Assembly (NCBI GenBank): GCA_015039365.1
Contig: WION01000330.1
Location: 1-57,112, forward strand
Origin: Amanita rubescens
Lineage: Eukaryota; Basidiomycota; Agaricomycetes; Agaricales; Amanitaceae
Direction: 5' to 3'
Length of the DNA stretch: 57,112 nucleotides
Shown here: positions 10,807 through 23,287 of the stretch, one piece after another
Layout: the number at the start of each line of letters is the position of its first letter
Numbering within the stretch: the stretch's first letter is position 1
Notes under the pieces: model-generated
What the model was told of the DNA's origin: nothing
Databases searched by the model: none
Seen by the model: only the letters and a program-made list of their open reading frames with translations
Position numbers and translations under genes: made by a program

Positions 10807-13078
10807 ATGACGACGCCATTTGAGAAATATTTGCAAGACGCTGACTATCCACCATACGAAATGGCTCCTCTAGATGCCTTTGATGCCAGAGTACAATTCC
10901 AACTCCCCCAATTCATGTACACTGGTCCTCCCCCCTCGCACACGGTGGTGGAGCAGAGGTTCTTCCTCTCGGCACGTTCAATCACACCGACAGCCTGGCC
11001 GCGTCATGGTTTGCGAACAACAACGGCTTCTCGCCCGATGAGGCGTGGGTATCGCTTTCTATATCCCTAGTAGGTTCGCGAGAGAGAATTGATTCGCCTG
11101 ACAGATACATCTCTTCCTCTCTTCGATCGTATTACGCACCCCCCGCCGAGTCGTACATTTTGGATCATCATCATCATCATCAACAACACCCAAGTCATTG
11201 CCAGGAATCATTGTATGATCTGACGTTGCAGCAGCAGCAGCATTTAGCGCCACCGCCGCAAACGACAGCGCATGATGGTGCTAACGTTTACTTGGAGGAG
11301 GAGCCTGATAGCAGAGATCAGCACCCACTAGTACCCGCACCATCCCCACACGGCCTAGTCGTTTACTCCGCCACGGGTTTTGATGTTCTCTCCATTCTAG
11401 CTCGCGTTGCCACACGCCCCCATCCGCGGGTTATACTTGGCCCAGTCGACCTTACCTGTTCCTTTGTCGTCGTCGACGTACGGAGACACGACCACCCGAT
11501 CGTTTATTGCTCTCCGAGTTTTTGCAGGTTGACGGGCTATACCGAGCCGGAAGTGCTCGGGCGCAACTGCCGCTTCTTGCAGAGCCCAGATGGGCAAATG
11601 CAAAGAGGCGAGCCGCGACGGTTTACGTCTCACGAGGCTGTTGCTCATTTGAAGAAGCACCTAGTGGCAGACAAGGAGTGCCAAACAAGAATTATTAATT
11701 ATCGAAAAGGCGGCAGTGCGTTCATTAACCTTGTTACGGTTATACCTATCGGCGGAGGTGTTTCTGGTTTGCCGCACGAGGAGAACGAGGTGGTGTATCA
11801 TGTTGGATTTCAGGTGGATTTGACGGAACAGCCGCAGCGGTTGTTGCATTATAGTCCGCCTACTCCGTACGGGGGAGGAGGAGGACACGGTAGCCTACTT
11901 CTCGGCGGATCGGCGACGGGAGGAGCAAAAAGGCGCAAATTGCCCAGCCTTTCATATCCAAGACGCTAAAAAAGATGCTAGCCGATTCCGAGTTTGTGCG
12001 TTCTATTCCCATTACGAGTTCGACGACCGTGCCTCTGCCTGCTTCTACGTCTTCTGCGGGCGTTGCTGCTGGTGCTGGTGCTGCTGGAGACAAGGGTGAT
12101 GGGGTAGAGTCTAATCAGTGGCTCAACCTCATGCTTCTCGAGACGTGTTCAGACTTTGTGCACGTTGTTTCGCTCAAAGGCAGTTTTTTGTATGTGGCTC
12201 CGAGCGTGAGGAGGGTGTTGGGGTACGAGCCGGAGGAGATGGTAGGTGGGAGTTTAGCGGATTTGGCGCATCCAGAGGATGTGGTTCCGCTTATGAGGGA
12301 GTTGAAGGAGAGTAGCTCGACGGGTGGTGGGTCGTCGTCGTTGATGATGCCAGAGTGCGGACAGCAACTATCACCATCGGCGAGTTCACCGCCATTGTCG
12401 ATCTCTCCGCGGACGGTGGATCTCCTTTTCAGAGCACGTACCAAGGCGGGGGTGTACGTGTGGGTTGAATGCCGGGGTCGGCTGTTCGTTGAGCCTGGAA
12501 AAGGGCGGAAAGCGATTATATTGAGCGGGCGAGCGCGGGAGATGCCGCAATTGAGGTGTGCGATGGTGCATCGGGGAGAGCGAGAGTTTTGGTGTATGGT
12601 GGTTGGAGGAGTGTTTGTTGTTGTTGGGTCGCGGGTGAAGGAAGTACTTGGGTGGAGTGCGGGAGAATTGGTTGGGAGGGCTATTGGGAGTGTGGTGTGT
12701 GGCGGAGTAGGTGAGGAGGGAGTGGAGGGAGGAGTGGTGAGGAGGCTGAGGAGGGCAGATGGAGCGGTTGTGGAAGGGAGGGTGGTATTGTATCGCGGGA
12801 AGCGGGAAGCGGGTGCGGTGCTCGATGCGTGTCCGGGCATCGCTCGTTGGCCGGTGATCTGTCAGATCAAGCTCGACGATTCGCTCCGCATCGGTGAGAC
12901 GGACGTGTTTGAAGAACTCGAGACGAGCAGGGGGTCTAGTTGGCAATACGAATTACAGCAGTTGAGGTTTGCGAATCAGAGGATGGAGGACGAGGTTTGT
13001 CTGTTGGAAGCTCAGGTACAAGCTGCGGCGACTGGAGGACCACGGGGTGTTAAACGATCTTGGGGAAACATGGACTGA
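10807..13078 (+). CDS. wc-1: White collar-1 blue-light receptor (LOV + PAS-B + PAS-C), frame broken twice
   Basis: A flavin-binding photoreceptor that, with the GATA factor WC-2, drives light-dependent transcription in the nucleus. The start MTTPFEKYLQD is at 10807. A His/Gln-rich stretch follows at 11163-11250. The LOV domain (about 11370-11830) carries the flavin-adduct cysteine in GRNCRFLQ, after ITYSSPSF-like VYCSPSFCRLTGYTE, and ends YHVGFQVDLTEQ. PAS-B (about 12115-12540) has CSDFVHVVSLKGSFLYVAPS. A third PAS-like region follows. The tail SSWQYELQQLRFANQRMEDE is typical of basidiomycete WC-1. No GATA zinc finger is present, as is usual outside ascomycetes. It seems intronless. Two frame breaks occur: one base short in the C run 10930-10935, and one base short between KRRKLPSLS and SKTLKKMLAD near 11955-11965. 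Assembly error is likely, since both flanks are conserved. Confidence 0.9.
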
Positions 13079-13128
13079 TGATTTTACAGTAAAGTACTAC
13101 ATATATATATTACTTGTGGAATGGAATA

Positions 13129-14618
13129 CTATGGAAGTGGTTCTCTGCTCGAGGAAAGTCTATTGAGATGGATGTAAACGTCCGTCCCGAAACCGTCCAT
13201 CGAAATCAACTTAAGATCTCCGCCAAAGTAACGAGCGTAAAGTCTCGATAGAGGAAGACCGTACCCAAAGCCGGCCATGGGTGCCTTGAAATCGCTCGCG
13301 TAATCTTGGTCAACCTGAAGGTTGTTCATGGTGGTGTACATGTACGTCCAAATGAGGGGGATGGCGCTCCGCGGGATGCCACCGCCCTCATCTGAAATCT
13401 TGATCGTGATGTCTTCCTTGCCTTCGACGACGACGACTTTGATCGGCGGGAAATGTTCTTCGCTCTCCACGCCGTGTCTCTCGACGACGGCTCTGAGCGA
13501 GTTCTTGAGCAGTTCGAAAACGATGTGGGACAAGTGTCCTGGAACGTATGCAAAGGTGAGGTTGCGAGGGCATATGAGTTGAACTGGAGGTCCCTTGAAC
13601 ATCGCATAGTGCTCTTCGCATACGAACCTGGCGTTTTCGATCGATTCTTGGACAATGTCATGGACGTTTGCTTGGGTGCAGATGATGCCTACGTAGTCGT
13701 CGTGGCATTGGTGGGTGTTGAGCGCGACGTGTTGGCCGATGAGGAAACGGATGCCTATGCGGGACATGTAGAATCTATCTAGCCATGCTTGGATATCGAG
13801 GTCGATGTTCTGCGCGCCCATGAGGCGTTTCCATTCGAGTACGCCTTGGGCGACAGTTGTGACGGTTGGGTCGTGACGGGTCTTGACCAAATGCAAGAGT
13901 TTGGTAAATCGGGAATTAAAGTCGTATACTTCCGGAGGGTAGGTGGAAAGGTCTGTACGGGAATAGTATCGTCGTTCCATGGGCACGCGAAGACGAAGTT
14001 TGGATGAAGAAGGGTGAGAAAAGGTGTAAGCTGCGGAAGATGCTGATGCTGATGATTGTGATGATGATTTCTGTTGACGTGCACGGAGTTGGGACTGGAA
14101 GTGGTGCGGATAGGGGTACGGAGAGTCATCTTCGTCGGTGGATGGGTTAGGGGTAGATTCCGGGAGCGTGGTATCGTCCTGGCGTTGGGAGAGAATTGCC
14201 TGACGGACGTGATCAGGCAGGACGACTGGGGGGAAGTTGATAAGTTCCTGAGAGAGAGTTGTTCATGAGTGAAGAACAAGGATAGAGAAAAGACGGACCT
14301 CAAAAGATTGGGCATACCAATTCTTGACTTTCTTAATGGAAGGCATTTCGCTGAGATTGTGGGGCAGTTCATCGAGTTCTTTAACTCTGTGTGCAAGCCT
14401 GACTGGTAGTTCTTCTGCTAGATGTGTTAATACAGGAGCAGGAGAGAGTATGACGAGATCAGACCTGCAAGGAATTGCGAAGCTCTCAACAAGGTGCCCT
14501 GACTTGGGTTCTGTCCAAAGAGGACCATCTGCTGGAGAGAGACTCCAGTTTGTGGAAATGAGGCAAAGTAATGAATCTTGTCCCAAAGGGCCGACTTGAT
14601 ACGGAATGAGGCGGACAT
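13129..14618 (-). CDS. Mitochondrial pyruvate (or branched-chain 2-oxoacid) dehydrogenase kinase
   Basis: A mitochondrial serine kinase of the GHKL ATPase fold that phosphorylates and switches off the pyruvate dehydrogenase E1 subunit. Three exons start at ATG 14618. Helical region: FASFPQTGVSLQQMVLFGQ, FLAEELPVRLAHRVKELDEL, then IQAWLDRFYMSRIGIRFLIG. The N box FELLKNSLRAV gives the Mg-binding Asn. The G1 box is SDEGGGIP and the G2 region is GFGYGLPLSRLYARYFGGDL. An insertion of about 50 Ser/Pro/Gln-rich residues lies between helices (about 14030-14200). Introns fall near 14410-14466 and 14245-14300. The 3' end faces the WC-1 gene tail to tail, 50 bp away. PDK fits slightly better than BCKDK, but I cannot separate them firmly. 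Confidence 0.9.
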
Positions 14619-15782
14619 TGCAAGCAGTGGATGCAAGACAGCATACGGGTGTCGGAAGAGTACCGGACAATCGTTATTCCCACGATGCACACGACCACGA
14701 TAATCACAGTGTTGCCCCGCACTCTACCGCACTACATATACACAAACAGCGGCGTCTTACAGCACCGGTATCGTCAGGCCCGAAACTCCATAACCATCTG
14801 ATTCCTGTCAACGTTGGTCACTCTGCTTCCGGATCAATCTTCCGATTCCAGCGCTTCCGGGAGCAACTCCCAACATTCTCATTGTAGGCGCTGTCAGGTA
14901 CGAGCCGCGGATACCCTCGCCAGGCTATATAGCTACTTTTTGCTCGACACGATCGTGGGTTTTACGCCCTTGCCCAACGCAATGCGCATGTAGCCACCAC
15001 CGTTAGCTTTGGGAGCGGTAAACCGTCAAGGGCATGTGATTCTGACATTACTTATAACTCTCTGCACGTGAAACTGCTCCGCAGACGACACTATACCGGT
15101 CTCAACCTACACGGACTTTGCATCTGGAAGGGACGCCTTGCTTCGCTTATCGAATGTCGATCAGGGCTTGAATCAATGCTTAACATTGCAGTGTGAAGAA
15201 CGCGTAGCTCGGCTATTTCATCAAGTTGTTTACGCCGGACGCGGATGTTTCTCTTCTAATGCGACTTTGAAAAAACGTCTTTTGTACCCTGCTCCAGATT
15301 CAATGACACTCCGCATACAATAGAAAAAGTACTCTGGAGTCTGCATCAGTTGGTTCTGATGTTACTACAAGTGACATCACGATATCAATGATGTCATGAG
15401 CTGTTTGCGCTGTACTCTTGTTAACGTTATAGCAAGCCTCGAGGCAGTCACGCGCCTGATTTCCCTTGAAGGGATGGATGGACGTGTTGGTTGACAAGAT
15501 GTCCCGATATTGTGATCTAGACCAGAAGCTGACATTTTATACTACCATTCGGGGTAGATTTCGGCGCCTTGTTCGCGAAGCCTTATCTGAGCGTGACCGA
15601 TGCAGCTATCAAACTACATTCAGCACCTTCTACTTGACAGTGCCACCTTGTCACTAACGTATTGTTGAGCGGACAATGAAGCGACGAGGTACGATGGCCA
15701 GACATTGAATACAACTAACCGTTATATTCTAAACTAAAAATATCGTAGATGAAATAATAATGTTAAGTACAAATCCAGGAGT
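14619..15782. other. Non-coding spacer
   Basis: 5' flank of the kinase gene and 3' flank of the propeller gene. Short frames at 14606-14887 and 15138-15323 show no family features and no convincing splice context. Nothing else is recognised. Confidence 0.4.
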
Positions 15783-17420
15783 TTAGATCATGTAAGTAAC
15801 CATGCCGAAGACGTCGTTTGGGTCTGAATTGATCTAAAGTTAGCACTGCACCTTTCCATTTTTGAATGACTAGCTTACCTAGTGGTAGCCCAGCCTGCCT
15901 AATAGGAGTTCCGATATCGAGCTTTTGAATCTGTTCCAACTGACCAACCCCATTTATATTGAAGACTTCAAGGGCGGAGTTGTTACCTGCTAGGAGGTAC
16001 ATTCGTCTGGAAGTCAAATCAGTCCTCGAGGTTACCGCTTGGGTTACGCCAACAGCTTACTCCTGTCCGAGAACGTGATTGATCTCAAAGTGAAGGGGAC
16101 CATCGTATTCGTCCAGAAGATGAGACTTTGCCGCAATATAAACGTTAGCAAAGGTTATCAAAGAAGACGCATGATTGGCATACTTTGACAAGCGTCCCCT
16201 TCAAATTTTCGTCAACATTTATTTCGTATATCATCGAAGTACCGAAATCGGTGAGATAAAAGTTTTTGGTGATAACGCTGTAACCGATCCAACAGGTTGC
16301 TTCTTGGCCGGGGATCAACACACTTTGTCCTTTAACCGCCGGGTCGTGAATGGCAGTTGCCAGGTCGAAGATGACATAGCCCGTGAATGAGTCTGGAACA
16401 ATGAGCGCATTCATACCAGGGATCTCTGAAATTCCACAGCCCGACACACCACCGATAACGGTGTTGAAGTGTTCAGATAATGATCCATCACTGTTTATGT
16501 CCCATTCTGCCAGGTAACCTGGCGTTACTGGAGTGTTAAATTGGGCGCCCTTTACGATTACGACGAGCGCTGTGTCGTATTTTCTGAATATTACTTGACC
16601 AACTGTATTGTCTGGGCCGGAGGGGGGTGTAGTTTGTGTGAGGTTCAAATACCGTGTCGCGTTTGCCAGAGGGGTAAGACCTATCTTTGGATCAAATTGG
16701 AAGCAGCTACGAAGGTTTCAGCCATGAAGCGGTACGATCAATTATATCATGTCCTTACCCTACACCATTGATAGTGCCCGAGTTCAGGGCGCAAACCATG
16801 TTACCAACTTCGTTTATTGCGACTGAGACGGGAAAGTCGCCCCCGCTGTATACAGGACTGCCAATCATGACCAGATTCGTGGGGTTAGTCTGGTCGACTT
16901 GAAAAGCCGTGATAGTGTTGGATCCCGCCTATTCTTTCGTAAGTTCGATTATCAGGCATTCGGAGAAGATGCTTACTTACATTCACGGCGATTACAACGT
17001 CGTATGTCTTAGAACTAATCATCGCGCCTTGACTGAATAGAGCGTCTGGAGTGGGTCCTACACCGTGACTACCATTTCCTCCAGTATAATATCCCTTGGC
17101 GAGAGTCTTCAAACAGCGTCAAAAGATTTACTTTGTGACATCTCGAATTACATACCAGTTTTGCATCGGACCCGATGTCTGCTGAGAAAACGTAGTTGCC
17201 GCTCGGATCGTTGGACATGACTACATGAATCGTCAGGCATCTGGAGTGTCACAAGACATGAAGTGTACTTACAGTACGCAGCACCAATGCTGGCAGTGGG
17301 GGCGTCAGAGAACGTGACGCTGTTTTGCCGTGCGGCTACAGCCAGTCCAGCTACAGCTTGAAAGAGTGGAGAGAGGCAATTGGCCAAAACTATAGCCGTC
17401 TTCAAGGTGATCTTCAACAT
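15783..17420 (-). CDS. Secreted lactonase-like beta-propeller protein
   Basis: ATG at 17420 opens a signal peptide (LKTAIVLANCLSPLFQAVAG). The mature part spliced from about eight exons resembles the seven-bladed 3-carboxymuconate-cyclase/YVTN-type propellers that agaricomycetes secrete. Blade-like strands include SNTITAFQVDQTNP, GDFPVSVAINEVGNMVCALN, GYLAEWDINSDGSL, EATCWIGYSVITKNFYLTDF, MIYEINVDENLKG and ALEVFNINGVGQLEQIQKLD. The protein ends NDVFGMVTYMI, stop at 15783-15785. The enzymatic role is not known; substrate residues cannot be judged from sequence. The frame appears intact. Confidence 0.75.
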
Positions 17421-18242
17421 GTTTTGCCGTTACTCTAACTAATCAGCACTCGCGACGCACGTTTTATACCTTGGTGGAACTTGACTCTGCGCCATATGTC
17501 ATTTTCTCATCGCGACACAACATCAGAACGACAAGAAGTTTGTAACCGAGGTGATTCCTTTTTTCACGAATGGTGTGCTAAAGGATAATGACCTGCTGAG
17601 GCGTGGAAACTTATTCCGAAGATATGGATAGGGACTCAACCGGAGAATCATCAAATTCAGTCTTCATCGAACGATGACGACCTGGCAGCAAGAAAGTATG
17701 TGCAAGTCGGTCAATTCTATTGCCCTTCAGGCCGGGCCCCGTGTTAATGGCGACTTGTGATATCAATTGCATGGAAATAATCGCTCGAGCCTGTCAGGTT
17801 CCTTTTATTGTCCCACTGTCTCGAGATCATCAACCAGCGGCGTCAATCCTGTAGATCTGTCACTGCACTCTGCCAACAAATATTATTAATCCTGACAGCT
17901 TACCACGCTCTTCGATTCACTTGGAAGGCTAGAACGTGAAGGAATTGTACTTGAGTGCTCTGGACAACATTGGCAGACAGTGTGACGCACTGGCGCTACT
18001 GACATGACAGACATGACGGAGCTGATCAATCAAAATGGCGAAAGGCTATATTAAGAGTAGATATCTATTTAACGATATCTGTCCCATCATGTATTTTTTG
18101 CAGGTTCTCGGCACCGAGTACATACAATTACTCAGAGCAGGCTCTACTCTTTGGGTTCCTCCGTCATACCCGTCGTAAACATGACGCAGCCTTTGCTCCC
18201 TCACTTACGAACTTAGAGTCCGTTACGCTCCCTTTCCGCTTC

Positions 18243-18262
18243 TTTTTTTTTTTTTTTTTTTT
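18243..18262. repeat. Poly-T tract (20 bp)
   Basis: An uninterrupted run of 20 T. It could be the reverse complement of a poly-A tail from an old retroposed sequence on the minus strand, or a simple homopolymer. No adjacent retroposed gene is recognisable. Confidence 0.9.
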
Positions 18263-18288
18263 AACAAGAACGGCATATATTGACGAAT

Positions 18289-18412
18289 ACAATCTACATA
18301 GGTAGATAGCGTATAATCTACTTAGGTAGATAGTGCCACTGTATCCGGGAGAATCGTAGGTACGCGAAGTACCTAAAATGTGATAACTACCTACTTTACT
18401 ACCTACGAAAAC
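18289..18412. repeat. Cluster of short inverted repeats (TAGGTA/TACCTA)
   Basis: ATCTACATAGGTAGATAG is followed by ATCTACTTAGGTAGATAG. Then GTAGGTACGCGAAGTACCTA (itself a hairpin) and two CTACCTAC units occur within 125 bp. The arms can form several alternative hairpins. Function unknown; it may be the debris of a small inverted-repeat element. Confidence 0.6.
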
Positions 18413-19812
18413 GAATGGAGTTGGATAAAAAACCGCACCGGGCATTGCAGCAGGTCCCTCCTGCGTTACCTCCGTTTTGCTTCCTCCGACGAGGCCGCCG
18501 TTTATCGGCCCCAAAGTCTCGGGACGATGTCCTCCTGGAACTGAATTGAATACTTGGGCTGCAATAGCCCTTACGCTTCCGCGAGATGTGAAAAGCCGGG
18601 TGTAGAGAGTTTTGAACGGGCGAGTGGTGTTCGTCTACAGACATCCTGAACGATTGGGCGGCCCAAGGCCTTCCAATCGCCAATTCCCCCCCTCCCAGCC
18701 TGGCGAGCCGAAGCTACAAACCTATCCGTACCAATCCTCCAAATTACGGTACTGTCGAAGTACCGCGAGTCGCGAGCTGCAAGTGAAAACCCTCACGATG
18801 CCATCGAGGTCATCGATCAGGCCGATCTGAAAAAAAAGGAAGGCCCTCCAAGGTCCCCCGGGGAGTAGGATAAGAGCACGAGCCGCGAGAGAGGCTCGAT
18901 GAAGGACGATGTCGATTAATGAGGAGGTGTTCGGTAGAATAATAAAATTCCCACGGGGGGATGGTGGTGGTAAGAGAACGAATGAACGCGCACGCCCTTT
19001 CCGCTTCGTCTTGACTACCAGGTATTGGAGCTCTCATGAATTCGGCCAAGGAATGTTCCAAGAGTTTTGAATTGGCGGCTTTCTGGCGGCGCCGTCCTTT
19101 GCGGATATCCGCATCTTACTCGTTGACGGCTTTCTCGCCTCCGAATCCGCTGGAGAGATGCCACTTCCGCATTCCTCCTCGCGTCACCTCTGACGGTAGC
19201 GAACCAATCATGTTGTCTCCGTTACCATCCGGATCCCAAGTCAAACGGTCCCCTGAGTCCTGAGGCATCTACTCTGAGGTTTACAACCATTTCAGCGTCA
19301 TATGGGCCGAATAGGGGCTGAACCAAGTAACTAATCAATAATACGACCCAACCGACTTACAGTTACCGTGTCGTCGACAATTTGCATTACACTGGTTGTT
19401 GGACAATTACATCACGCGTCACTACACCCATGTATGCATGCCTGTGGTTGCAGCATTAATGGATATTTGGAATTGTACACAAGATGCATGAGTTAATGAA
19501 GGATTTGAAGGTGTTTCTGATTATGGGAAATCTACGTATGGGACATCGGACATTTCCATAAAAAAGATGGAGGATATGGCTAATTCACAGGAATCTGTTG
19601 CAGCCAGTGGTTACTAGGGCTTGGACTATTTACGCTAGTGTTACCGCACTACTTTTCGTGTCGACTCAACTAACAGGAAGACAACACATCTACTCAAACG
19701 TGTATACATGTCTATAATCAAACAACTCAAGGTATTATCACGAAAGCAACCGATAGCCTAGTAGTAGCGTAGCATGACAGATGAAATGGCGTCAACCTTA
19801 GACGTTGTTGCG

Positions 19813-20809
19813 TTATGCTCCGTTCTGCCGATCCAAAAGATCTTTCCCATTGACTCTATCCTTAATAAGCTTCGCCACTGTTGGCCCGTGCACAGGTATA
19901 TAATCCTCTTGAAATCCGCGAGGATACGCCACCGGTGGTTCTTGTTGGGGAAGTGAAAAGTAGCTGTAATAGATCGGTGAGTCAGCGAAAAGCATATATC
20001 AATTGACTTACGTATCGCTCCAAACGCCATAGTGCTGGCATAAAGACGAGGTGGCTGAGACCGTTCCCATGTACGCCTACAATGAACTATCAGCTCTCGT
20101 TGCTTAACTAAAAGAGCAACGAACGGGACTCACCGTCGTCCTGGCCGCAATTTGTATCTGCTCATCCTTGCTTAGAGCCATTCAGCAATGACATGCCTGA
20201 TGTCACCCCGTCTTCCCCTGTATTAGCTGTCCGAGCAGAATTCCGCCTGTCAACCAGCTTCTGAAGCGCATTTACGAGACTCTCGTGAGAGTCAGGCGTA
20301 AGCTTCCTTCCCCTAGATGGTTGCCTGGAGATGTACGAGATTGTGATCTTCTTCGGCCTGGGCAGCAAAGCCTGAAACGCGCTGCTGCGGACTAAATCTG
20401 GCGCCACCTCCTTGTCAAGTTGAGCTTGAGGATGTTGCTCGTCCGACTGGCCATGATGACTCGTCCAGTTAACAGCGTCCGTACTCTTAACGCTGGAGAA
20501 TCGCCACACGGCCTCCCGAAGGGGATCCCACCATCTGCCAGCACGGTAGTTTGTGAGCGTATACTGCCACGCTTCGGCAGCAGTACCGCAGATGACTCCT
20601 CGATGCGAAGCACTTCTATCTACGAGAAGCGCGTAAGGGAAATAAAATGCTCTCTGGATCTTGTCCGAGTCGTCGGCGGGACGCGTGGAGCGCACAAGGT
20701 CTTCCCAGGATAACTGTGATTCGACGGAAAGAGATGGAAACACGGCGCGTAAGAAGTACCCGTTGAACCCGGGCTTTGTCGTGCCAACCTTCTTCTTTGG
20801 CGTGAACAA
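19813..20809 (-). pseudogene. GT61/DUF563 (EOGT-like) glycosyltransferase fragment with frame breaks
   Basis: C-terminal half of a family-61 glycosyltransferase, enzymes that add sugars in the secretory pathway. Seen in order: FPYALLVDRSASHRG, KKITISYISRQPSRGRKL, the helix SLVNALQKLVDRR, MALSKDEQIQIAARTT, then GVHGNGLSHLVFMPALW. The tail is YFSLPQQEPPVAYPRGF, with a stop at 19813-19815. Two joins do not work in frame. SLLNGSKQG runs into a stop just where the conserved helix continues in another frame (about 20170). The splice between AARTT and GVHGNG (about 20070-20135) leaves the phase wrong. The N-terminal half is absent upstream of 20809. I read it as a decayed or mis-sequenced gene, 5' truncated. 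Confidence 0.65.
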
Positions 20810-21888
20810 AAATGGCGCGGTGAATGGGTGGTGGTGTTAACTACTACTTTTTGTCATTGATCATATTCTGAGAATTTTGCCTAGGAATCAGAATAGATTG
20901 GATAGTGATGCACACTGGGATGGAGGCATGCAAAAAATCAAAAGATTCCTGAAACAGCATAAGAACAACCGCCAAAGAAACGAAGTCTGCAATACACTTG
21001 AATTGCGTACAGTGTTCGTAAATGACCATTCTGCTCCAAAGGAGCAACAGCTGGCAAAGAAAGAAACCGATAATCATTAATCTTAGTAATTAAATGTTAC
21101 GACAAGTAGAACTTTACCGTAACCGAAACCGCGGCCAAGTAATCTAAGAGCCTGAGCACCATGCCCACACCCACATGACCTCTGGGGTTCACCCGGTAGC
21201 GAGACCAAGATAAAGGAGGTCACGCGGGAATGGATGGAGATGGCTTTGTAAGCACCGATTGCCGAGAAATGTGGAAGAATGTGGAAGACAAGGATCGTGA
21301 ATCGTGATCAACAGAAGATTCAAGCAAGACTATCAGGACAAGGTGGCCAACCAAATGCAACTTAATGACTAGCGCGATCTGGTATAACCAAGGCGGGTCC
21401 GCACAGCAGCTGACTCCAGATCCGTCGTGATCCCACGAATGCAACTGGCCGTAACTCGAAGAAGGGGAAGACAGCAAGGGAACAGTGGCCTGGGATGGTG
21501 TGGGAGCAAAGACAATAGCGGTGACTCGGACACTAGAGGTATACTCTGAACAGTTGGCGCCAGCTGTGGTAGTAGGGTAGAAGGATGCGCAGTGCGGCTG
21601 GGTCGAAGACTAAACACACGCACACATAAGTCAAACCAGCTTGATCAAAAGCGAAATTTCAAAAGTACAATTCGAAAACGTCCTGACCCTGCTCGGTGAC
21701 CGTACCCGCTTATATTCAAGCTCCAACCGTGTCTTCATTTCTTGATTTTAACCAGCGTTATTCGCGACTTTCCCGCTGCGCAGTTAAGGAGATACCGAAT
21801 CTGGGTTTTCCGGCATGCTTCACGTTCGAAACGCACAGCTGATCACACTGGAGAATAGTTTTACCCCTCACCTATCCCTCGGACCCCC
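20810..21888. other. Non-coding spacer
   Basis: No gene is recognised. A minus-strand frame at 20844-21077 starts with a hydrophobic stretch, but I see no way to splice it to the GT61 fragment. Minus-strand frames at 21220-21623 are Ser/Pro-rich with no domain. The right end is the promoter of the membrane-protein gene. Confidence 0.35.
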
Positions 21889-23216
21889 ATGGTACTTTAT
21901 GTCTTTCACTGGCTTCAAGTTCTAGTAGTGGTTCCCGTCAGCGTTGCTCAAATTATAACTGTTGTACCAGAATGCACGGACAGCCTATACAACTGGGTGA
22001 GCACGCGCTTTGCATCCCTGCTGGCTCAAAATCGACCGGAGTAGACATTCAACTCGATAGGTGACAGCCCATGTCTCGTTGCCGGCATGTTAATGGCGGA
22101 TTGCGTCGATCAATGTTGGATACTTTTCTGATCAATTTTAAGTCGGTAGAGCTAACCGTGGTTCGTCCAGCGTATACTATCGTCCTTCTTTCAATCCCAG
22201 GACAAGCATACACAGCTCCTGCATCCCTCACCAGCTTAAACACATCCTGCTATTGCAATACGGTCTGGTATTCCATGATCTCCGCGTGCGCTATTTGTCA
22301 GTATGGGTCCTGGCTCACGTACGTTCGATGTGTAGTGACGGATTGTGAACTTGACCGATTTATCAGATGGCCAAATTACTCACAAAATTGCAACCAAACA
22401 TATTTGATGAAGTGAGGTGAATTGTCAGCGTAATACAACACTATTAAAGGAAGTTTCTAGGTATCCCGATCCTATCCCCGTAAATGTTAGTGTGCCAAGC
22501 TGGGCTTATCTGGATGTGACGGTGGGTGGGAATGACGATCCTATCTGCTTCCAACGAGTAACCGACAAATAAATTTAGGAAACCGATGATGCTTTTGACC
22601 CGGCTGCGGCGTATAACGCTTCCGGTGCGTCTCACGAGAATAATGCCCAGGCATCGTGATTAATAAAATTTCTTGTATAGTTGGATCTCATTCATCTAAA
22701 ACCAACGCTGGCGCGATCGCAGGCGGCGTCATCGGATGCATCTTTGGAGGGGCGTTAATCTTCGCGTTGCTGTTCCGGCTTTACAAGAAGCGCAGGGCTT
22801 CCCGGCCTGACTTTGGAACGTCTCCTCAGACGAGCGAAAACCAGATAACGGATCCGCCCCCATCGATTGGGCTTGCAGCTGGTCTCTCACTTCTTCTGTC
22901 GACCAACGCTCCAGCTGTTCCCTTGCCTCCTCCGTGGGCCGGTACTCCAGCTATACCCTTACTTCCACTATTGACCCACTCTCCGACCCCTGTGCAGAAA
23001 ATGTATGAGGATGCTCTTCCAAAATCCTATGTAAACATTCGTTGCCGTCACTTGACTTGGATATTGATATAAACGCCGTAGGATCCCGACGGCGATATCC
23101 CTACATCCTCTACATGCCCACAGCCCAGAAACGAGGGCCCGCGCGGGCTGCTTCCCATCACGGAACATCATTGGGGTCAAGTTGGACAATACTACGCTGA
23201 TATCCCTGAGCTTTGA
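21889..23216 (+). CDS. Cys-rich ectodomain, single-pass membrane protein (agaricomycete family of unknown function)
   Basis: Built from about nine exons. The ATG at 21889 begins a signal peptide ending VVPVSVAQ. The ectodomain has PECTDSLYNW, then (after an intron at about 22000-22048) TFNSIGDSPCLVAGMLMADC. Next come TSCYCNTVWYSMISACAICQ and the short exons WPNYSQNCNQTYLMK, VNVSVPSWAYLDVT and ETDDAFDPAAAYNAS. The transmembrane helix is AGAIAGGVIGCIFGGALIFA, followed by a basic stop-transfer KKRRAS. A Pro-rich cytosolic tail ends in YADIPEL, stop at 23214-23216. The family is common in mushroom genomes and has no assigned role; the layout suggests a surface sensor or adhesin. Decayed paralogues follow directly downstream. 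Confidence 0.75.
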
Positions 23217-23287
23217 GTAGAATTCATGAATATATCGATGTGTCCGAATCGGTAAGATTAAAATAATATTTCTGCTCATTTATCTAA

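Larger units (their letters stand above)
17421..19812. other. Gene-poor stretch (about 2.4 kb)
   Basis: No gene is supported. Minus-strand frames at 18399-18683 and 18810-19061 and a plus-strand frame at 19036-19263 have no recognisable domains. They contain runs of Arg/Ser typical of chance frames. The stretch includes a 20-base T run and a patch of short inverted TAGGTA/TACCTA repeats, listed separately. Confidence 0.4.

Noticed and set aside
12115..12946. Two long minus-strand frames (241 and 186 codons) rich in Pro, Ser and His.
   Set aside because: They are antisense to the PAS-B/PAS-C part of WC-1; their composition is a mirror of GC-rich codons and no domain is visible.
18200..18262. 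Poly-T as the terminator of a Pol III gene.
   Set aside because: No A or B box could be found upstream on the plus strand; the run is also much longer than a Pol III terminator.
17500..19300. Several short frames in the gene-poor stretch, for example 18810-19061 (-) and 19036-19263 (+).
   Set aside because: No family similarity, no convincing intron signals and overlapping opposite-strand frames of similar length.
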